48,188 nt of DNA from Akkermansiaceae bacterium (GCA_903878115.1 CAIRGO010000006.1:1-48188); one strand, 5' to 3'; counted from the stretch's first letter, positions 1 through 8,961 are shown. Made by a program: numbers and translations. Notes: generated from the sequence alone by a model not told the origin.

Positions 1-135
1 ATGTTGCAACGTGGAATCATTCTGCGTGCGATGAGCAGTTACAAATTGCCGGAGTGGGTGCGCATTTCCGTCGGCACTATGCCGCAAAACATTCGCTGCA
101 TGGAAGTGATGGACGAGGTGATGAAGGATTTGTAA
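1..135 (+). CDS. hisC: histidinol-phosphate aminotransferase, C-terminal fragment
   Basis: The gene is cut by the left edge of the window; only the last 44 codons are present, ending in TAA at 133-135. The visible tail reads as a Gly-Ile-Ile-Leu-Arg-x-Met-x-Ser-Tyr segment followed by Leu-Pro-Glu-Trp-Val-Arg-Ile-Ser-Val-Gly-Thr. This matches the end of the fold-type I PLP aminotransferase HisC, where the second Arg of this block binds the substrate phosphate and carboxylate. HisC transfers the amino group of glutamate to imidazole acetol-phosphate in histidine synthesis. The assignment rests on this short tail alone, so a related class I/II aminotransferase remains possible. Confidence 0.7.
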   Translation: MLQRGIILRAMSSYKLPEWVRISVGTMPQNIRCMEVMDEVMKDL

Positions 136-168
136 GCGACTGCAAGTTGTAGATTTTCTACTTCTCAC

Positions 169-196
169 TTGATTGGCAAAATCAATTTGCTAGACT
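169..196 (+). promoter_or_regulatory. predicted sigma70-type promoter of the ABC exporter operon
   Basis: The -35 box TTGATT lies at 169-174, then a 16-nt spacer, then the -10 box TAGACT at 191-196. The ATG of the downstream ATPase is at 208, so only 11 nt separate the -10 box from the start codon and the expected transcription start is about 5 nt before the ATG. A TTG at 169 that could pass for an earlier start codon is explained by the -35 box. Confidence 0.55.
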
Positions 197-207
197 CACC
201 ATATCAT

Positions 208-1068
208 ATGACTTCAGAAACTGCTGTAGAAATCCGCGATTTGGTAAAAGACTTTCGATCGCCTTTACGCGGTGTGAAAGCCTTTCGTGCGGTCGATGGC
301 GTATCGCTACGCATTCAAGCGGGGGAAGTTTATGGCTTGATCGGGCCGAATGGTTCAGGGAAATCGACGACCATGAAGGCCTTGTTAGGTCTGGTGGCGC
401 CTAGTTCTGGAACGTGCTCGATTTTCGGCAAGGATTCGCTCAAGGTTGATTCTCGCAATGATGTTGGATTTCTGCCAGAAAATCCTTATTTTTATAAACA
501 TCTTACTGGTGCGGAAACACTGCGATTTTATGGGAAGCTCTGTAACCTTCGTGGTAAATTGTTAGAAAATCGCGTGACTGAATTGTTAGAATTAGTCGAT
601 CTAACGAATGCCAGGGATCGTCGACTAGGCGGCTATTCGAAAGGAATGCTTCAGCGCATCGGCTTGGCGCAGGCGATGGTGCAAGATCCCCGCTTGTTGA
701 TTCTTGATGAACCCACAGCAGGAGTGGATCCGATTGGGTCGCGACAAATCAGAGACCTGATTATGACCTTGCGGGATCGAGGTATCACAGTGTTTCTCTG
801 TTCACATTTGTTAGAGCAAGTGCAAGAAGTCTGCGATCATGTGGGCATCATCTTTCAAGGTAAAATGGTGAAAGAGGGTCGTTTGGATGATTTGATTGCC
901 ATTGAGGATCAAACCGAAGTTGTCATGAAAAATGCCTCGCCAGAGTTGATGGAAAAAATCCGCACGTTGGTTGAGCAAGAAGAATCCGCTACCTTGCTGC
1001 GCATGGGCAAGCCGCGGACAACTTTAGAACGCTTGTTTTTACGAGAAACACAAATTGATAAAAAATAA
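208..1068 (+). CDS. ABC transporter ATP-binding protein (ABC-2 exporter type)
   Basis: This is the cytoplasmic ATPase of an ABC exporter of the drug/lipid (CcmA/NosF-like) class. Walker A is GPNGSGKST at about residues 45-53. The signature is unusual in form, YSKGMLQRIGLAQA, and is followed by Walker B and D-loop LLILDEPTAGVDP and the H-loop His in CSHLLEQ. The C-terminal 70 residues form the accessory tail usual in this subfamily. I chose the ATG at 208 because the upstream in-frame TTG at 169 lies in a -35 box and its extra 13 residues are not domain-like. The stop TAA shares its last base with the ATG of the permease gene, so the two are translationally coupled. The substrate cannot be told from the sequence. 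Confidence 0.93.
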   Translation: MTSETAVEIRDLVKDFRSPLRGVKAFRAVDGVSLRIQAGEVYGLIGPNGSGKSTTMKALLGLVAPSSGTCSIFGKDSLKVDSRNDVGFLPENPYFYKHLTGAETLRFYGKLCNLRGKLLENRVTELLELVDLTNARDRRLGGYSKGMLQRIGLAQAMVQDPRLLILDEPTAGVDPIGSRQIRDLIMTLRDRGITVFLCSHLLEQVQEVCDHVGIIFQGKMVKEGRLDDLIAIEDQTEVVMKNASPELMEKIRTLVEQEESATLLRMGKPRTTLERLFLRETQIDKK

Positions 1069-1997
1069 TGACTTCGCAAAACTCTAAAACTAGCAATCGC
1101 TGGCTACAACCGCGCCGTGTAACGGTGATTGCGATGCATACCTTCACCCAATTGGTGCGAATGAAGGTGTTTTATTTTCTGAGTGTTTTTGCGCTCATTG
1201 TCATCGCCGCAAATTTTCTCGATTTGCCACAATTTAATGGCCCAGAAGCCATCGGGGTGGGGGAGTTGCAAATGCTCAAGAGCACTTGCATGGGCGTGAT
1301 GAAATTGTTTGCCGTGGTGTTTGTGATCGCTGCGACTGCATTACTTTTGCCAAAAGATGTGGAGGATCGCACACTGTATACCATTCTCGCCAAACCTGTG
1401 CCGCGTTTGGATTATCTCGTCGGGAAAATCGCCGGTGTGTTGTTGTTGGTATTTGTGTCGCTGCTATTGATGGATTTGTTAATGACGGTGGTGCTTTCCT
1501 TCCGCACCAATCATTTGCTAGTCGATCAATTGTCATGGGCGGAAGCACGCGGCTGGACACAGGAAGCGATTGATTCCGAACGCAGAGACATCATCGCACA
1601 GGGGCCGACATGGTCATTCCAAGGGGCTGTATTCGCGATCTTCCTGCAATCCGCGATCATCGGTGCAGTGGCTTTGTTATTATCCACATTTTCTACGAGC
1701 ACATTGTTCACGATCATTTTATCATTTTTGATCTATCTGATTGGTCATTTTCAAGCAGATGCAGCTGATTATTATAAAGCCACTGCTGAGGCGGGATCGA
1801 ACGCTTTCACCACGACCATGACAAAGTTGCTGTCGCTGATTTTTCCTAATTTCCAATTGTTTAATGTCATTGATGCTGTCATAGAAGGGATTCCTATGAC
1901 GATGAATGCGATCATCTCGTTGACGGGCTTGTCTCTTTTTTATGTGGTGCTTTATACGATGCTCTCGTGGTTTGTTTTTTCTGACAAAGAGTTCTAA
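1068..1997 (+). CDS. ABC-2 family membrane permease
   Basis: A 309-residue polytopic membrane protein that pairs with the preceding ATPase. About six hydrophobic segments are visible, near residues 33-50, 76-95, 118-140, 185-205, 210-228 and 280-303. The conserved DVEDRTLYTILAKPVPRLDYLVGK block after the second segment is typical of NosY-like ABC-2 permeases. A large hydrophilic loop (about residues 145-182) sits on one side of the membrane. The start ATG overlaps the ATPase stop by one base (TAATG). The downstream TPR-like gene starts 8 nt after the stop, so the three genes form one operon. An export function is inferred; the cargo is unknown. Confidence 0.88.
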   Translation: MTSQNSKTSNRWLQPRRVTVIAMHTFTQLVRMKVFYFLSVFALIVIAANFLDLPQFNGPEAIGVGELQMLKSTCMGVMKLFAVVFVIAATALLLPKDVEDRTLYTILAKPVPRLDYLVGKIAGVLLLVFVSLLLMDLLMTVVLSFRTNHLLVDQLSWAEARGWTQEAIDSERRDIIAQGPTWSFQGAVFAIFLQSAIIGAVALLLSTFSTSTLFTIILSFLIYLIGHFQADAADYYKATAEAGSNAFTTTMTKLLSLIFPNFQLFNVIDAVIEGIPMTMNAIISLTGLSLFYVVLYTMLSWFVFSDKEF

Positions 1998-2005
1998 ATT
2001 CTCGT

Positions 2006-2893
2006 ATGAAATTTTATCGAAAAATCATCACGCTGTTCGCTTTGCTATTGTTGGCAGGGACGGTGAAAAAACCTTGGGAAGCTGCCATCGGTGCTGATTT
2101 ACGTCATGATAAGTTGCTCAGTGAGCCATTGAATCTAACCACGCGAGAAAGCATCGGTCAAACGTCCAGTGCTGTTGCGCTCGGTGGTCTGCGCTCAGTC
2201 GTGGCCTCATTTTGGAATATCCGCGCTTATACTTCGTTCGAGGAGTCAAACTGGGTAAAACTCGAAGATCAATACGAAACCATCGTTGCACTGCAGCCGC
2301 ACACAGCTTATTATTGGGATACAGGATCGTGGCATTTGGCCTACAATGCGGCAGTAAGTAGTCGAGAAAATGAAAACTTTCCCGCACCGCGACGTGAAGC
2401 ATTGCATCGCACATACATCAATAAAGGCAAAGCATTCCTCGAACGTGGGGTGAAAAATATGCCAGGCAACTGGATACTACTTTCCAGTTTAGGGCGACTT
2501 CATGGCACTGCTAGCAAGTATCCTGATTATGAAAAATCTGCCGCAGCTTACCAGCAAGCTTGGGAAACCGGAAAAGCGAGAAACTTCGAAGCGCGGGCTT
2601 GGTTTTATAGTTTGGCTCGTTGTGAGGGTAAAGATCGAGAGGCGTTGCATCTGGGCCGTGCATTATTCATCGCTGATAAAAACCGTGTCGATACGCTCTG
2701 TTGTTTGCTTTTTGTTTTAGAGATGCGGCAGAAAAATGCGCGTCCCATCGAAGAATTAGTGAAGCTTTGTTTCACATCCCATGCCGATGCGTTGCGGATG
2801 TTAGAGGTTTATAAAACGAATAATGCCGAAAATCTACCCATTACAGGAGTGGACCATGCGATTGAGTGGTTAAAAAGTGTTCAAAACAAATAG
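2006..2893 (+). CDS. membrane-anchored TPR-like protein of the ABC exporter operon
   Basis: A 295-residue protein with one N-terminal hydrophobic segment (about residues 6-20) acting as signal or anchor, so the rest is probably periplasmic. The body is helical. It has a distinctive SFWNIRAYTSFEESNWVKLEDQYETIVALQPHTAYYWDTGSWHLAYN-type core (residues about 68-112), followed by helix pairs that look like degenerate tetratricopeptide repeats. I recognise no enzyme motif. It starts 8 nt after the permease and is most likely an accessory subunit of that exporter. There is no Shine-Dalgarno sequence in front of the ATG. Confidence 0.75.
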   Translation: MKFYRKIITLFALLLLAGTVKKPWEAAIGADLRHDKLLSEPLNLTTRESIGQTSSAVALGGLRSVVASFWNIRAYTSFEESNWVKLEDQYETIVALQPHTAYYWDTGSWHLAYNAAVSSRENENFPAPRREALHRTYINKGKAFLERGVKNMPGNWILLSSLGRLHGTASKYPDYEKSAAAYQQAWETGKARNFEARAWFYSLARCEGKDREALHLGRALFIADKNRVDTLCCLLFVLEMRQKNARPIEELVKLCFTSHADALRMLEVYKTNNAENLPITGVDHAIEWLKSVQNK

Positions 2894-2981
2894 ATTCGAT
2901 TTTTTTTACTCAAACTGGATAGTTTGTCTCGACAGATGCCATTGATTTCCTGCATTTTCTCCCGACCGAAACATAACAAAC

Positions 2982-3704
2982 ATGCGCATTGCTTTATTTG
3001 GTGACATTCATGCAAACCTCGAGGCTCTCGAGGCTGTGTTGGCTGATGCCCGTGAGCAAGGATGCACGGACTACGTTTGCCTCGGCGATCTGGTTGGCTA
3101 TAATGCAAATCCTTCCGAATGTTTGGAAATTGTCCGCGCCATGAATTGTCCCGTGGTGAAGGGAAATCACGATGAAGATGCCTCAGGCGATCACTCCTTG
3201 GACACCATGAATCCTGTTGCTGCTCAGGCATTGATGTGGACTCGGGAGAATCTTACTCAAGAACAGCGTGATTGGTTGCGCAAAATGCGCATGGTCCGCC
3301 AAGTCGCTGATTTTACGATTGTTCATAGCACGTTGGATCAACCGACGAATTGGAATTATGTCACCAATCGCTTCGATGCGATGTCGAATTTTTCCTATCA
3401 ATTTACGCAAGTTTGTTTTCACGGTCACACCCACGTTCCGCGCATTTATGTGAAAGATGCCAAGGTGCATGAAGTGCCAGCAGAATCCGTAGTGATCGAG
3501 CCTGGGGCAAAGTATTTCATCAATGTAGGCTCCGTAGGCCAGCCACGCGATGGCGATTGGCGTTCTTGTTATGCGATCTACGATTTGGAAAATCGTCTGA
3601 TTGTATTTCGTCGTATCGAATACAACATTGCATTGACGCAAAAAAAGATCATCGATGCTGGTTTGCCAGAAATGTTAGCCTATCGACTGGAAGAAGGACG
3701 TTGA
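2982..3704 (+). CDS. metallophosphoesterase, YfcE/ApaH-like
   Basis: A 240-residue calcineurin-like phosphoesterase. The full set of metal-binding motifs is present in order: GDIHAN (residues 7-12), GDLVGY (about 36-41), GNHDE (about 67-71), a His in VHSTLD, and HGHTHVP (about 148-154). A GSVGQPRDGD block follows near residue 180, typical of the small bacterial phosphodiesterases that act on dinucleotides or phosphodiesters. It is a soluble cytoplasmic protein with a two-metal centre. It stands alone between the exporter operon and a long-loop terminator at 3726-3773. The exact substrate cannot be read from the motifs. Confidence 0.9.
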   Translation: MRIALFGDIHANLEALEAVLADAREQGCTDYVCLGDLVGYNANPSECLEIVRAMNCPVVKGNHDEDASGDHSLDTMNPVAAQALMWTRENLTQEQRDWLRKMRMVRQVADFTIVHSTLDQPTNWNYVTNRFDAMSNFSYQFTQVCFHGHTHVPRIYVKDAKVHEVPAESVVIEPGAKYFINVGSVGQPRDGDWRSCYAIYDLENRLIVFRRIEYNIALTQKKIIDAGLPEMLAYRLEEGR

Positions 3705-3725
3705 TAAAAATCGCTAAGAAATCAC

Positions 3726-3773
3726 AAACTGCAAGGCAACTCAAATGTGATCACTTCGCTGTCGCAGTTTTTT
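3726..3773 (+). terminator. predicted intrinsic terminator after the phosphoesterase gene
   Basis: Seven-base arms AAACTGC (3726-3732) and GCAGTTT (3764-3770) enclose a 31-nt loop and are followed by more T, giving a run of six T at 3768-3773. The long loop contains GTGATCAC, itself a palindrome, so a more compact fold is possible. Confidence 0.45.
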
Positions 3774-3784
3774 CTGAGAAATTC

Positions 3785-3813
3785 TTGCCAATCGGGCAAA
3801 AGCCCCATAAATC
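3785..3813 (+). promoter_or_regulatory. predicted promoter upstream of the sugar-metabolism pair
   Basis: TTGCCA (3785-3790), 17-nt spacer, TAAATC (3808-3813). If used, it gives a leader of about 205 nt before the gene at 4027; that leader contains the small open frame at 3868. The rest of the 322-nt gap between 3705 and 4026 shows nothing else beyond the terminator above. Confidence 0.4.
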
Positions 3814-3867
3814 GTTGCCTGTAAGAATGCGTATTTTTGCGCGTATCTGATTTTCCCAATTACCTCT

Positions 3868-3966
3868 ATGTCAGCACCGAAAACAACACATGACCTTACG
3901 ACTTTCACAAGTAACGTTAAAGGTTTAGTGGATGCAACTCTCGCCCAAACTGGCCAATCCAAATGA
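3868..3966 (+). CDS. possible 32-residue small protein, unrecognised
   Basis: An ATG at 3868 opens a 32-codon frame ending in TGA at 3964. The peptide begins MSAPKTTHDLTTF and is hydrophilic, rich in Thr, with no signal or membrane segment. It lies about 55 nt after a predicted promoter and 60 nt before the sugar isomerase-like gene. There is no Shine-Dalgarno sequence, but that is true of most genes here. It could be a leader peptide, a small protein, or chance. Confidence 0.25.
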   Translation: MSAPKTTHDLTTFTSNVKGLVDATLAQTGQSK

Positions 3967-4026
3967 CCCAGCGATGGGTGCTTATAAAAATCAATGATTC
4001 TAACAAACTAACAAAATTACTACAAT

Positions 4027-5031
4027 ATGAAACTACACAATGCCATGTGGCCTGGACTCGTAGGAAAAGAGCCAGACACCGACCATCCGCCGATCTCTTT
4101 GGATCACATGTTAGAACTGACCAGCGCCGCAGAAGTGGACGGTCATAAGTTCGATGGTGTTGATCTTTTCCTTTTCCACCCACACACCGACCCTGATATT
4201 TCTGAGGATGATCTCAAAAAAATGGCGGATAAGATTGCCGCGAAAAATCTCAATGTCGGTTCACTAGTCGCGCCGATCTGGCCTGGTACCGTCGGTGATT
4301 CATCGATGGGCACGGACGAGCAACAAGCGAAGTTTTTACTGTCGATCGAAAAAGCCTGCCGTATTGCAAAACTTTTCAACGAACACGGTGTGCGCAAGTA
4401 TGGCGTGATCCGCGTGGACTCCGCTGAATTCGGTGTGCAAAAATGGGCTGAAAATCCCGAGGCAAACACTGCTCGTATTGTGGATACTTTTAAGCAAGCT
4501 GCAAAAATCGCCGCCGACCATGGTGAACGCATCGCTGCTGAAGGAGAAATCTGCTGGGCTGGTATGCATTCATGGGAAGTGATGCTGCGCACTCTCGAAG
4601 GCGTCGGCATGCCTGGCACGTTTGGTTTCCAAGCGGACCTTGCTCACACATACCTTTATCTGATGGGTTACAATGCTCCTGAGTCAGCGCTGTTACAGCC
4701 TGGTTACACAGAGGAAGAATTCTGGCCTGCTTACGAAAAAATGGTCAGCGCGCTGCGTCCATGGACCATCGATTTCCACGTCGCGCAAAACGACGGCACG
4801 GTTCACGGTTCTGGTTCGCACGAGAAAACTGGTCGTCATTGCCTCGCCGATGATCCTAATGGTAAACTCGATATTGCCAAGTGCTCGGCAGTATGGCTTC
4901 AAGGCGCTGCCGACCGCGGCATTAAGCACATCTGCTGGGATGGCTGCATGTTCCCTAATTCTGTTCTGGAAACGCCTGGCACTTGGAATACCATCCTCAA
5001 GGCAATGGTCTCGGTAAAAAATGCTCTCTAA
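4027..5031 (+). CDS. xylose isomerase-like TIM-barrel protein (sugar isomerase/epimerase family)
   Basis: A 334-residue cytoplasmic protein with the AP endonuclease 2/IolE-like TIM-barrel architecture. Candidate metal ligands at strand ends are the Glu in AEGEICW (about residue 178), the Asp in QADLAHTY (about 200), the His in DFHVAQND (about 255) and the acidic residue in HICWDGC (about 305). Members isomerise, epimerise or dehydrate sugars and inositols. The Gfo/Idh/MocA dehydrogenase gene follows with no real gap, a common pairing in sugar or inositol catabolism. The ATG at 4027 is preceded by an A-rich stretch and no Shine-Dalgarno sequence. The substrate is unknown. Confidence 0.82.
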   Translation: MKLHNAMWPGLVGKEPDTDHPPISLDHMLELTSAAEVDGHKFDGVDLFLFHPHTDPDISEDDLKKMADKIAAKNLNVGSLVAPIWPGTVGDSSMGTDEQQAKFLLSIEKACRIAKLFNEHGVRKYGVIRVDSAEFGVQKWAENPEANTARIVDTFKQAAKIAADHGERIAAEGEICWAGMHSWEVMLRTLEGVGMPGTFGFQADLAHTYLYLMGYNAPESALLQPGYTEEEFWPAYEKMVSALRPWTIDFHVAQNDGTVHGSGSHEKTGRHCLADDPNGKLDIAKCSAVWLQGAADRGIKHICWDGCMFPNSVLETPGTWNTILKAMVSVKNAL

Positions 5032-5047
5032 TCAAAAAACACAACTT

Positions 5048-6196
5048 ATGAAAAAACAACTAAACGTCGGCGTGATCGGTTATGGCTTTATGGGCCGTAC
5101 CCATTCGAATGCTCTGTCACAAGTCGGTCATTTCTTTGACACCGTTTATCAACCCGTGCGTAAAGCGATTTGCGGACGTGATGAAGCTAAGGTGAAAGAG
5201 TTTGCCGAAAAATGGGGCTATGAATCCTACGAAACGGATTGGCGTAAGCTCGTGGCTCGTCCTGATATCGATGCAGTGGATATCTGCACACCTAACAACT
5301 CGCATGCTGAAATCGCACTAGAGTGCATCAAGCACGGTAAAATGATCCTCTGTGAAAAACCGCTGGCCCTTAACGGGACGGAAGGTGAAGCCATGGTGAA
5401 AGCCGTGGAAGCGTCCGGGTTGCCGAACTTAGTTTGGTACAATTACCGTTTCCTTCCTGCCGTAACGCACGCCAAAAACATTGTTGCTAACGGAGAGTTA
5501 GGACGTATTTTCCACTATCGTGCCAATTTTCTACAAGACTGGACGATTTCCTCTGAACTTCCCCAAGGTGGTGCAGGTTTGTGGCGTCTGGATGCTGCTG
5601 CTGCTGGATCTGGTGTGACCGGTGATTTGCTGGCTCACTGCATCGATACAGCTCGTTGGATCAATGGTGACATTGTTTCTGTTAGCGCCATGACCGAGAC
5701 ATTCATCAAAGAGCGCGTTCACACCGCTACTGGCGAAAAAATGCCGGTAACCATCGATGATGCCTGCGCTTTCCTGGCACGTTTTGAAAATGGCTCGCTC
5801 GCCATTTTTGAATCCACACGTTATGCCCGCGGTCATAAAGCTCTCTACACTTTTGAAATTAACGGTGAAAATAAATCACTCGCGTGGGACCTTCATGACT
5901 TGAATCGCCTTGATTATTTCGATCACGGTGTTCCTAGTGACCGTCGCGGATGGTCCAGCATTCATTGTTCGGATGGAGATCAGCCCTACGCTGGGAATTG
6001 GTGGGTTCCTGGACTTTGCCTAGGCTACGAGCACAGTTTCACTCATGAACTGTATGAATTCCTGAAATCGTTAGAGAATCCATCAGCGCCGAAAAATTAT
6101 CCAGACTTCCGTCACGCACTCGGCACACAATATGTTTGTGATGCAGTGCTAGAATCTGCCCGCACCAAGCAGTGGGTGGACGTAAAAAAATCCTAA
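5048..6196 (+). CDS. Gfo/Idh/MocA family NAD(P)-dependent oxidoreductase
   Basis: The N-terminal Rossmann fold begins at [18 protein letters not shown] (residues about 5-22), with the GxGxxG-type dinucleotide site. The family signature EKPLA (about residue 104-108) carries the Lys that takes part in catalysis. The C-terminal alpha/beta domain includes [16 protein letters not shown], with the conserved GxxxDxxxH pattern. These enzymes oxidise or reduce sugar hydroxyls. I chose ATG 5048, which begins nine codons before the Rossmann strand; an upstream in-frame ATG at 5021 would overlap the previous gene by 11 nt and adds a tail without domain content. It ends just before a strong terminator. 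Confidence 0.9.
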   Translation: MKKQLNVGVIGYGFMGRTHSNALSQVGHFFDTVYQPVRKAICGRDEAKVKEFAEKWGYESYETDWRKLVARPDIDAVDICTPNNSHAEIALECIKHGKMILCEKPLALNGTEGEAMVKAVEASGLPNLVWYNYRFLPAVTHAKNIVANGELGRIFHYRANFLQDWTISSELPQGGAGLWRLDAAAAGSGVTGDLLAHCIDTARWINGDIVSVSAMTETFIKERVHTATGEKMPVTIDDACAFLARFENGSLAIFESTRYARGHKALYTFEINGENKSLAWDLHDLNRLDYFDHGVPSDRRGWSSIHCSDGDQPYAGNWWVPGLCLGYEHSFTHELYEFLKSLENPSAPKNYPDFRHALGTQYVCDAVLESARTKQWVDVKKS

Positions 6197-6207
6197 ATAA
6201 TTGTCTG

Positions 6208-6242
6208 AAAACGGGCGATGGTCACTCCATCGCCCGTTTTTT
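6208..6242 (+). terminator. strong intrinsic terminator of the sugar-metabolism pair
   Basis: A perfect 14-bp stem pairs AAAACGGGCGATGG (6208-6221) with its complement at 6227-6240 around a 5-nt loop, ending in TTTTTT at 6237-6242. It begins 12 nt after the stop codon of the dehydrogenase. The A-rich left arm means it could also act on the minus strand, but no minus-strand gene ends here. Confidence 0.92.
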
Positions 6243-6378
6243 ATTCTCAATTCTCTCAGTGGTCATAGTATAGCATCAGAAAACCGAGAATACGCTATGG
6301 TGGCGAAAATGTTGCGTGACAATGATTGGGAAAAGCGATAAGCTATTCTGTCGCTGAGAATTTGGCGAATTTTTCACC

Positions 6379-7200
6379 ATGAAGCACTCGACCCTCTTGC
6401 TGTTTACCACCCTAGCTTCTCTTACTATAGCGAGTTGTTCGCCGGAGAAATCAGGACCTTATACTACTAGTTCTGCACCGGTTAAAACCACCGCGAATAC
6501 GGACTACCGCACACCGACACCGAGCGGTCCGATGCAGCGTAATGCCGATAATAACTTTTCCTCTAATTTCAATAAAGGGGCAGGGGTGACGTTCAGTCGT
6601 GTATCGGTTCCCGGTCCTTATGTCGCCTTAACTTTTGACGACGGTCCGCATGCTTCTAATACGCCTCGTTTGCTTGATATGTTGCGCAGTCGCAATGTGA
6701 AAGCCACCTTTTATGTGATTGGAAAAAACGTGGATATGTATCCTAATATCGTACGACGCACTGTCGCAGAAGGGCACGAAATTGGTAATCATACCTATAC
6801 TCACCCTAAACTTTCTGGATTGAGTAAAGACCGAGTGTTTTCTGAATTGCAAAAAACCGACGATGCCATCTATCGCGCTGCGGGCGTACATCCACGCACG
6901 ATACGTCCACCATACGGTGCGTTGTTGCAAAGTCAGCGTGAGATGATACACGGTTCTTTTGGTTATCCTACAATCATGTGGTCCGTTGATCCGCTCGATT
7001 GGAAACGGCCTGGTGCTTCTGTAGTGACATCGCGTATTATAAGTGGCACCAGCAATGGTGCTATCATTCTCGTTCATGACCTACATGGCTCCTCCGTGGA
7101 TGCGATGCCAGCTACGATTGATGGACTCTTGCAAAAAGGCTATCGATTTGTCACTGTCTCTCAATTGATTGCCATGGGTGGTAGCGCAGCAGCTCAGTAG
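6379..7200 (+). CDS. polysaccharide deacetylase lipoprotein (NodB domain)
   Basis: A 273-residue exported enzyme. It has a signal peptide with lipobox IASC ending at Cys20, so it should be lipid-anchored in the periplasm or outer membrane, followed by a Ser/Thr/Pro-rich linker to about residue 70. The NodB (CE4) domain has motif 1 TFDDGPH (about residues 86-92), with catalytic and metal Asp. Motif 2, HTYTHP (about 137-142), holds the two metal His. Motif 3 is RPPYGA, and a C-terminal ILVHDLHG supplies the late His. Such enzymes remove acetyl groups from peptidoglycan or chitin-like glycans. It stands alone; the following GTPase gene starts 42 nt later. Confidence 0.92.
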   Translation: MKHSTLLLFTTLASLTIASCSPEKSGPYTTSSAPVKTTANTDYRTPTPSGPMQRNADNNFSSNFNKGAGVTFSRVSVPGPYVALTFDDGPHASNTPRLLDMLRSRNVKATFYVIGKNVDMYPNIVRRTVAEGHEIGNHTYTHPKLSGLSKDRVFSELQKTDDAIYRAAGVHPRTIRPPYGALLQSQREMIHGSFGYPTIMWSVDPLDWKRPGASVVTSRIISGTSNGAIILVHDLHGSSVDAMPATIDGLLQKGYRFVTVSQLIAMGGSAAAQ

Positions 7201-7242
7201 TCGAGCACTATTTCCTTAGTTGTTCCGGCTAACGATTGCCGT

Positions 7243-8961
7243 ATGTTTGGAGAGCGATATTTTGCAACCCGTGAACGCCTTGGCGAGGTAGTCAATGGCA
7301 TATTGTCAATTGCCAAGGCAACAGGTGTGGATACCGCTCATCGCATGAGCCAAGACGTGCTTGATCAAGGTCTAGCAACACCATTTTTGTTTGTTGTTTG
7401 CGGTGAAGTAAATGCAGGAAAATCCACGCTTCTCAATTCGCTATTTGGGCAACAGATATGCAAAGTCAACATCCTTCCCGAAACCGATCGGGTGATCTGG
7501 TATAAGTATGGCCCTGAGCGTAAGGATGTGAGTGTTACCGATGTGTTATTGGAGCACTATGTGCCTATTGAGTTTCTTAAGGATTTCAATTTGGTAGACA
7601 CTCCTGGGACAAACTCGATTGAAAAGACTCACCAAGGCATTTCTGAGCGTTTCATGCCAGTGGCCGATTTACTTCTGTTTGTTTTCCCAGTGAGCAACCC
7701 ATGGGGCGCGGCTACTTGGGATTTTCTTTGTCGCCAACCCGATGAGATTTTGGATCGAGTTGTTTTTATCTTACAACAGGCAGACCAGCGTGAACCAGAA
7801 GACATTCCCGTGATCTTAGATCATTTGCGTCATCTGGCGATGAAACGAATTGGCCGCATCCCGCCGGTGTTTGCCGTTTCGGGAAAAATGGCATTCGAGG
7901 CAAAGCTCTCATTGCCATTTAGCGAGGGTAAACGTCGCAACAGTGGAATCATCGAGATTGAAGATTTCATCTCCAAATCTGTTTGTGATTCTCCCAGTAG
8001 AAAAAAAATGCTTCACTCGTTGTATCTTGCCGCTTCACGGGTGATGCAAGATGTCGAAGATCGTATTGAAGATCATGCTAGAATCATTGAGCGCGATGGT
8101 CGTTTTCTTGAAGAAATGGAGCGAGAAATTGATGCGATGCGCGTTCAAGTGATTCGCAGAAATTCACAAAGCCTAGGTGGCACCGGAGAAGCGTTTCAGT
8201 TAGAAGCGCGCGAAGTTGCTAAGATTCTCAAAAATCGCATGGGAATCGGCAAGAGCATCACACGCCTCATCACCGGAGAAGACACTGCTCAACTGATGGA
8301 AGGTTTGATTCAAGATCGCCTCAGAGGTTCGGTGGAAGATGTATCCAGTCAGGATTTCGCGGAATTAATCCGCTTGTGTTGTGATCATTGGGAAGCCCTG
8401 CGCTCGAAGGTCAAAAATGCCATGGGCATTGAGATTGAAACGGTGGCAGAAATTGAACAGCGATTGATTGCGTCTCAAGGACGATTTGTCAAACGCATGG
8501 GCCGTGAGTCATCACAAGGAATAGGTAATTTACGAGTCCGGGTGGTGCTCGACATCGCATTGAGACAACGGAATGCGATGCTGAAAGGTTTTCTCATCGT
8601 TGGACTATTGATGATGATTGGCGCTGGAGTTTGTGGTGCCTTGTCGGTTCCTTTGGCTCCATGGATACTACTTGGCCTCTCCGCGATGAGCATACTAATT
8701 TTATTTTTCCTCACCATGCAAAGCGGTAAAGAAATCGTCAGTGAGTATCGAGAACGTCTGCTCAATAGTGGCGACACTTTCGTTTCTGCACTGCGCGGCC
8801 AATATGAAGAAGGCCTGCGTCTCTTTTTCCAAGATTATGCGTTAGGCCTAGAGGCTGTTCGCAAACATCTCGCCAAGCAAAAGCAACAACTAGCACCACG
8901 CCTAGAGCGCTGGAATGGGCTATTCCTTGGCCTAAAAGCTATTGAGCAAGAATTGACGTAA
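7243..8961 (+). CDS. bacterial dynamin-like GTPase with C-terminal membrane hairpin
   Basis: A 572-residue large GTPase. G1 is GEVNAGKST (about residues 53-61), G3 is DTPGT (about 125-129), and the G4 position is ILQQADQ (about 178-184) rather than the canonical NKxD. The middle region (about 265-460) is predicted to be helical. Two close hydrophobic segments follow at about 447-468 and 473-490, then a basic helical tail. This layout fits bacterial dynamin-like proteins that bind and remodel membranes. No second dynamin gene is adjacent, although many such proteins occur in pairs. It is convergent with pyruvate carboxylase, and the ends are 31 nt apart. Confidence 0.82.
   Translation: MFGERYFATRERLGEVVNGILSIAKATGVDTAHRMSQDVLDQGLATPFLFVVCGEVNAGKSTLLNSLFGQQICKVNILPETDRVIWYKYGPERKDVSVTDVLLEHYVPIEFLKDFNLVDTPGTNSIEKTHQGISERFMPVADLLLFVFPVSNPWGAATWDFLCRQPDEILDRVVFILQQADQREPEDIPVILDHLRHLAMKRIGRIPPVFAVSGKMAFEAKLSLPFSEGKRRNSGIIEIEDFISKSVCDSPSRKKMLHSLYLAASRVMQDVEDRIEDHARIIERDGRFLEEMEREIDAMRVQVIRRNSQSLGGTGEAFQLEAREVAKILKNRMGIGKSITRLITGEDTAQLMEGLIQDRLRGSVEDVSSQDFAELIRLCCDHWEALRSKVKNAMGIEIETVAEIEQRLIASQGRFVKRMGRESSQGIGNLRVRVVLDIALRQRNAMLKGFLIVGLLMMIGAGVCGALSVPLAPWILLGLSAMSILILFFLTMQSGKEIVSEYRERLLNSGDTFVSALRGQYEEGLRLFFQDYALGLEAVRKHLAKQKQQLAPRLERWNGLFLGLKAIEQELT

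Noticed and set aside
3183-3641. 152-codon frame opposite the metallophosphoesterase gene
   Set aside because: It is a shadow of a gene with a complete motif set; its translation has no domain-like pattern.
4143-4619. 158-codon frame opposite the xylose isomerase-like gene
   Set aside because: Shadow of the conserved TIM-barrel gene; Ser/Pro-rich composition typical of antisense reading.
6628-7077. 149-codon frame opposite the polysaccharide deacetylase gene
   Set aside because: It lies wholly within the NodB domain coding sequence, on the other strand, and has no recognisable features.
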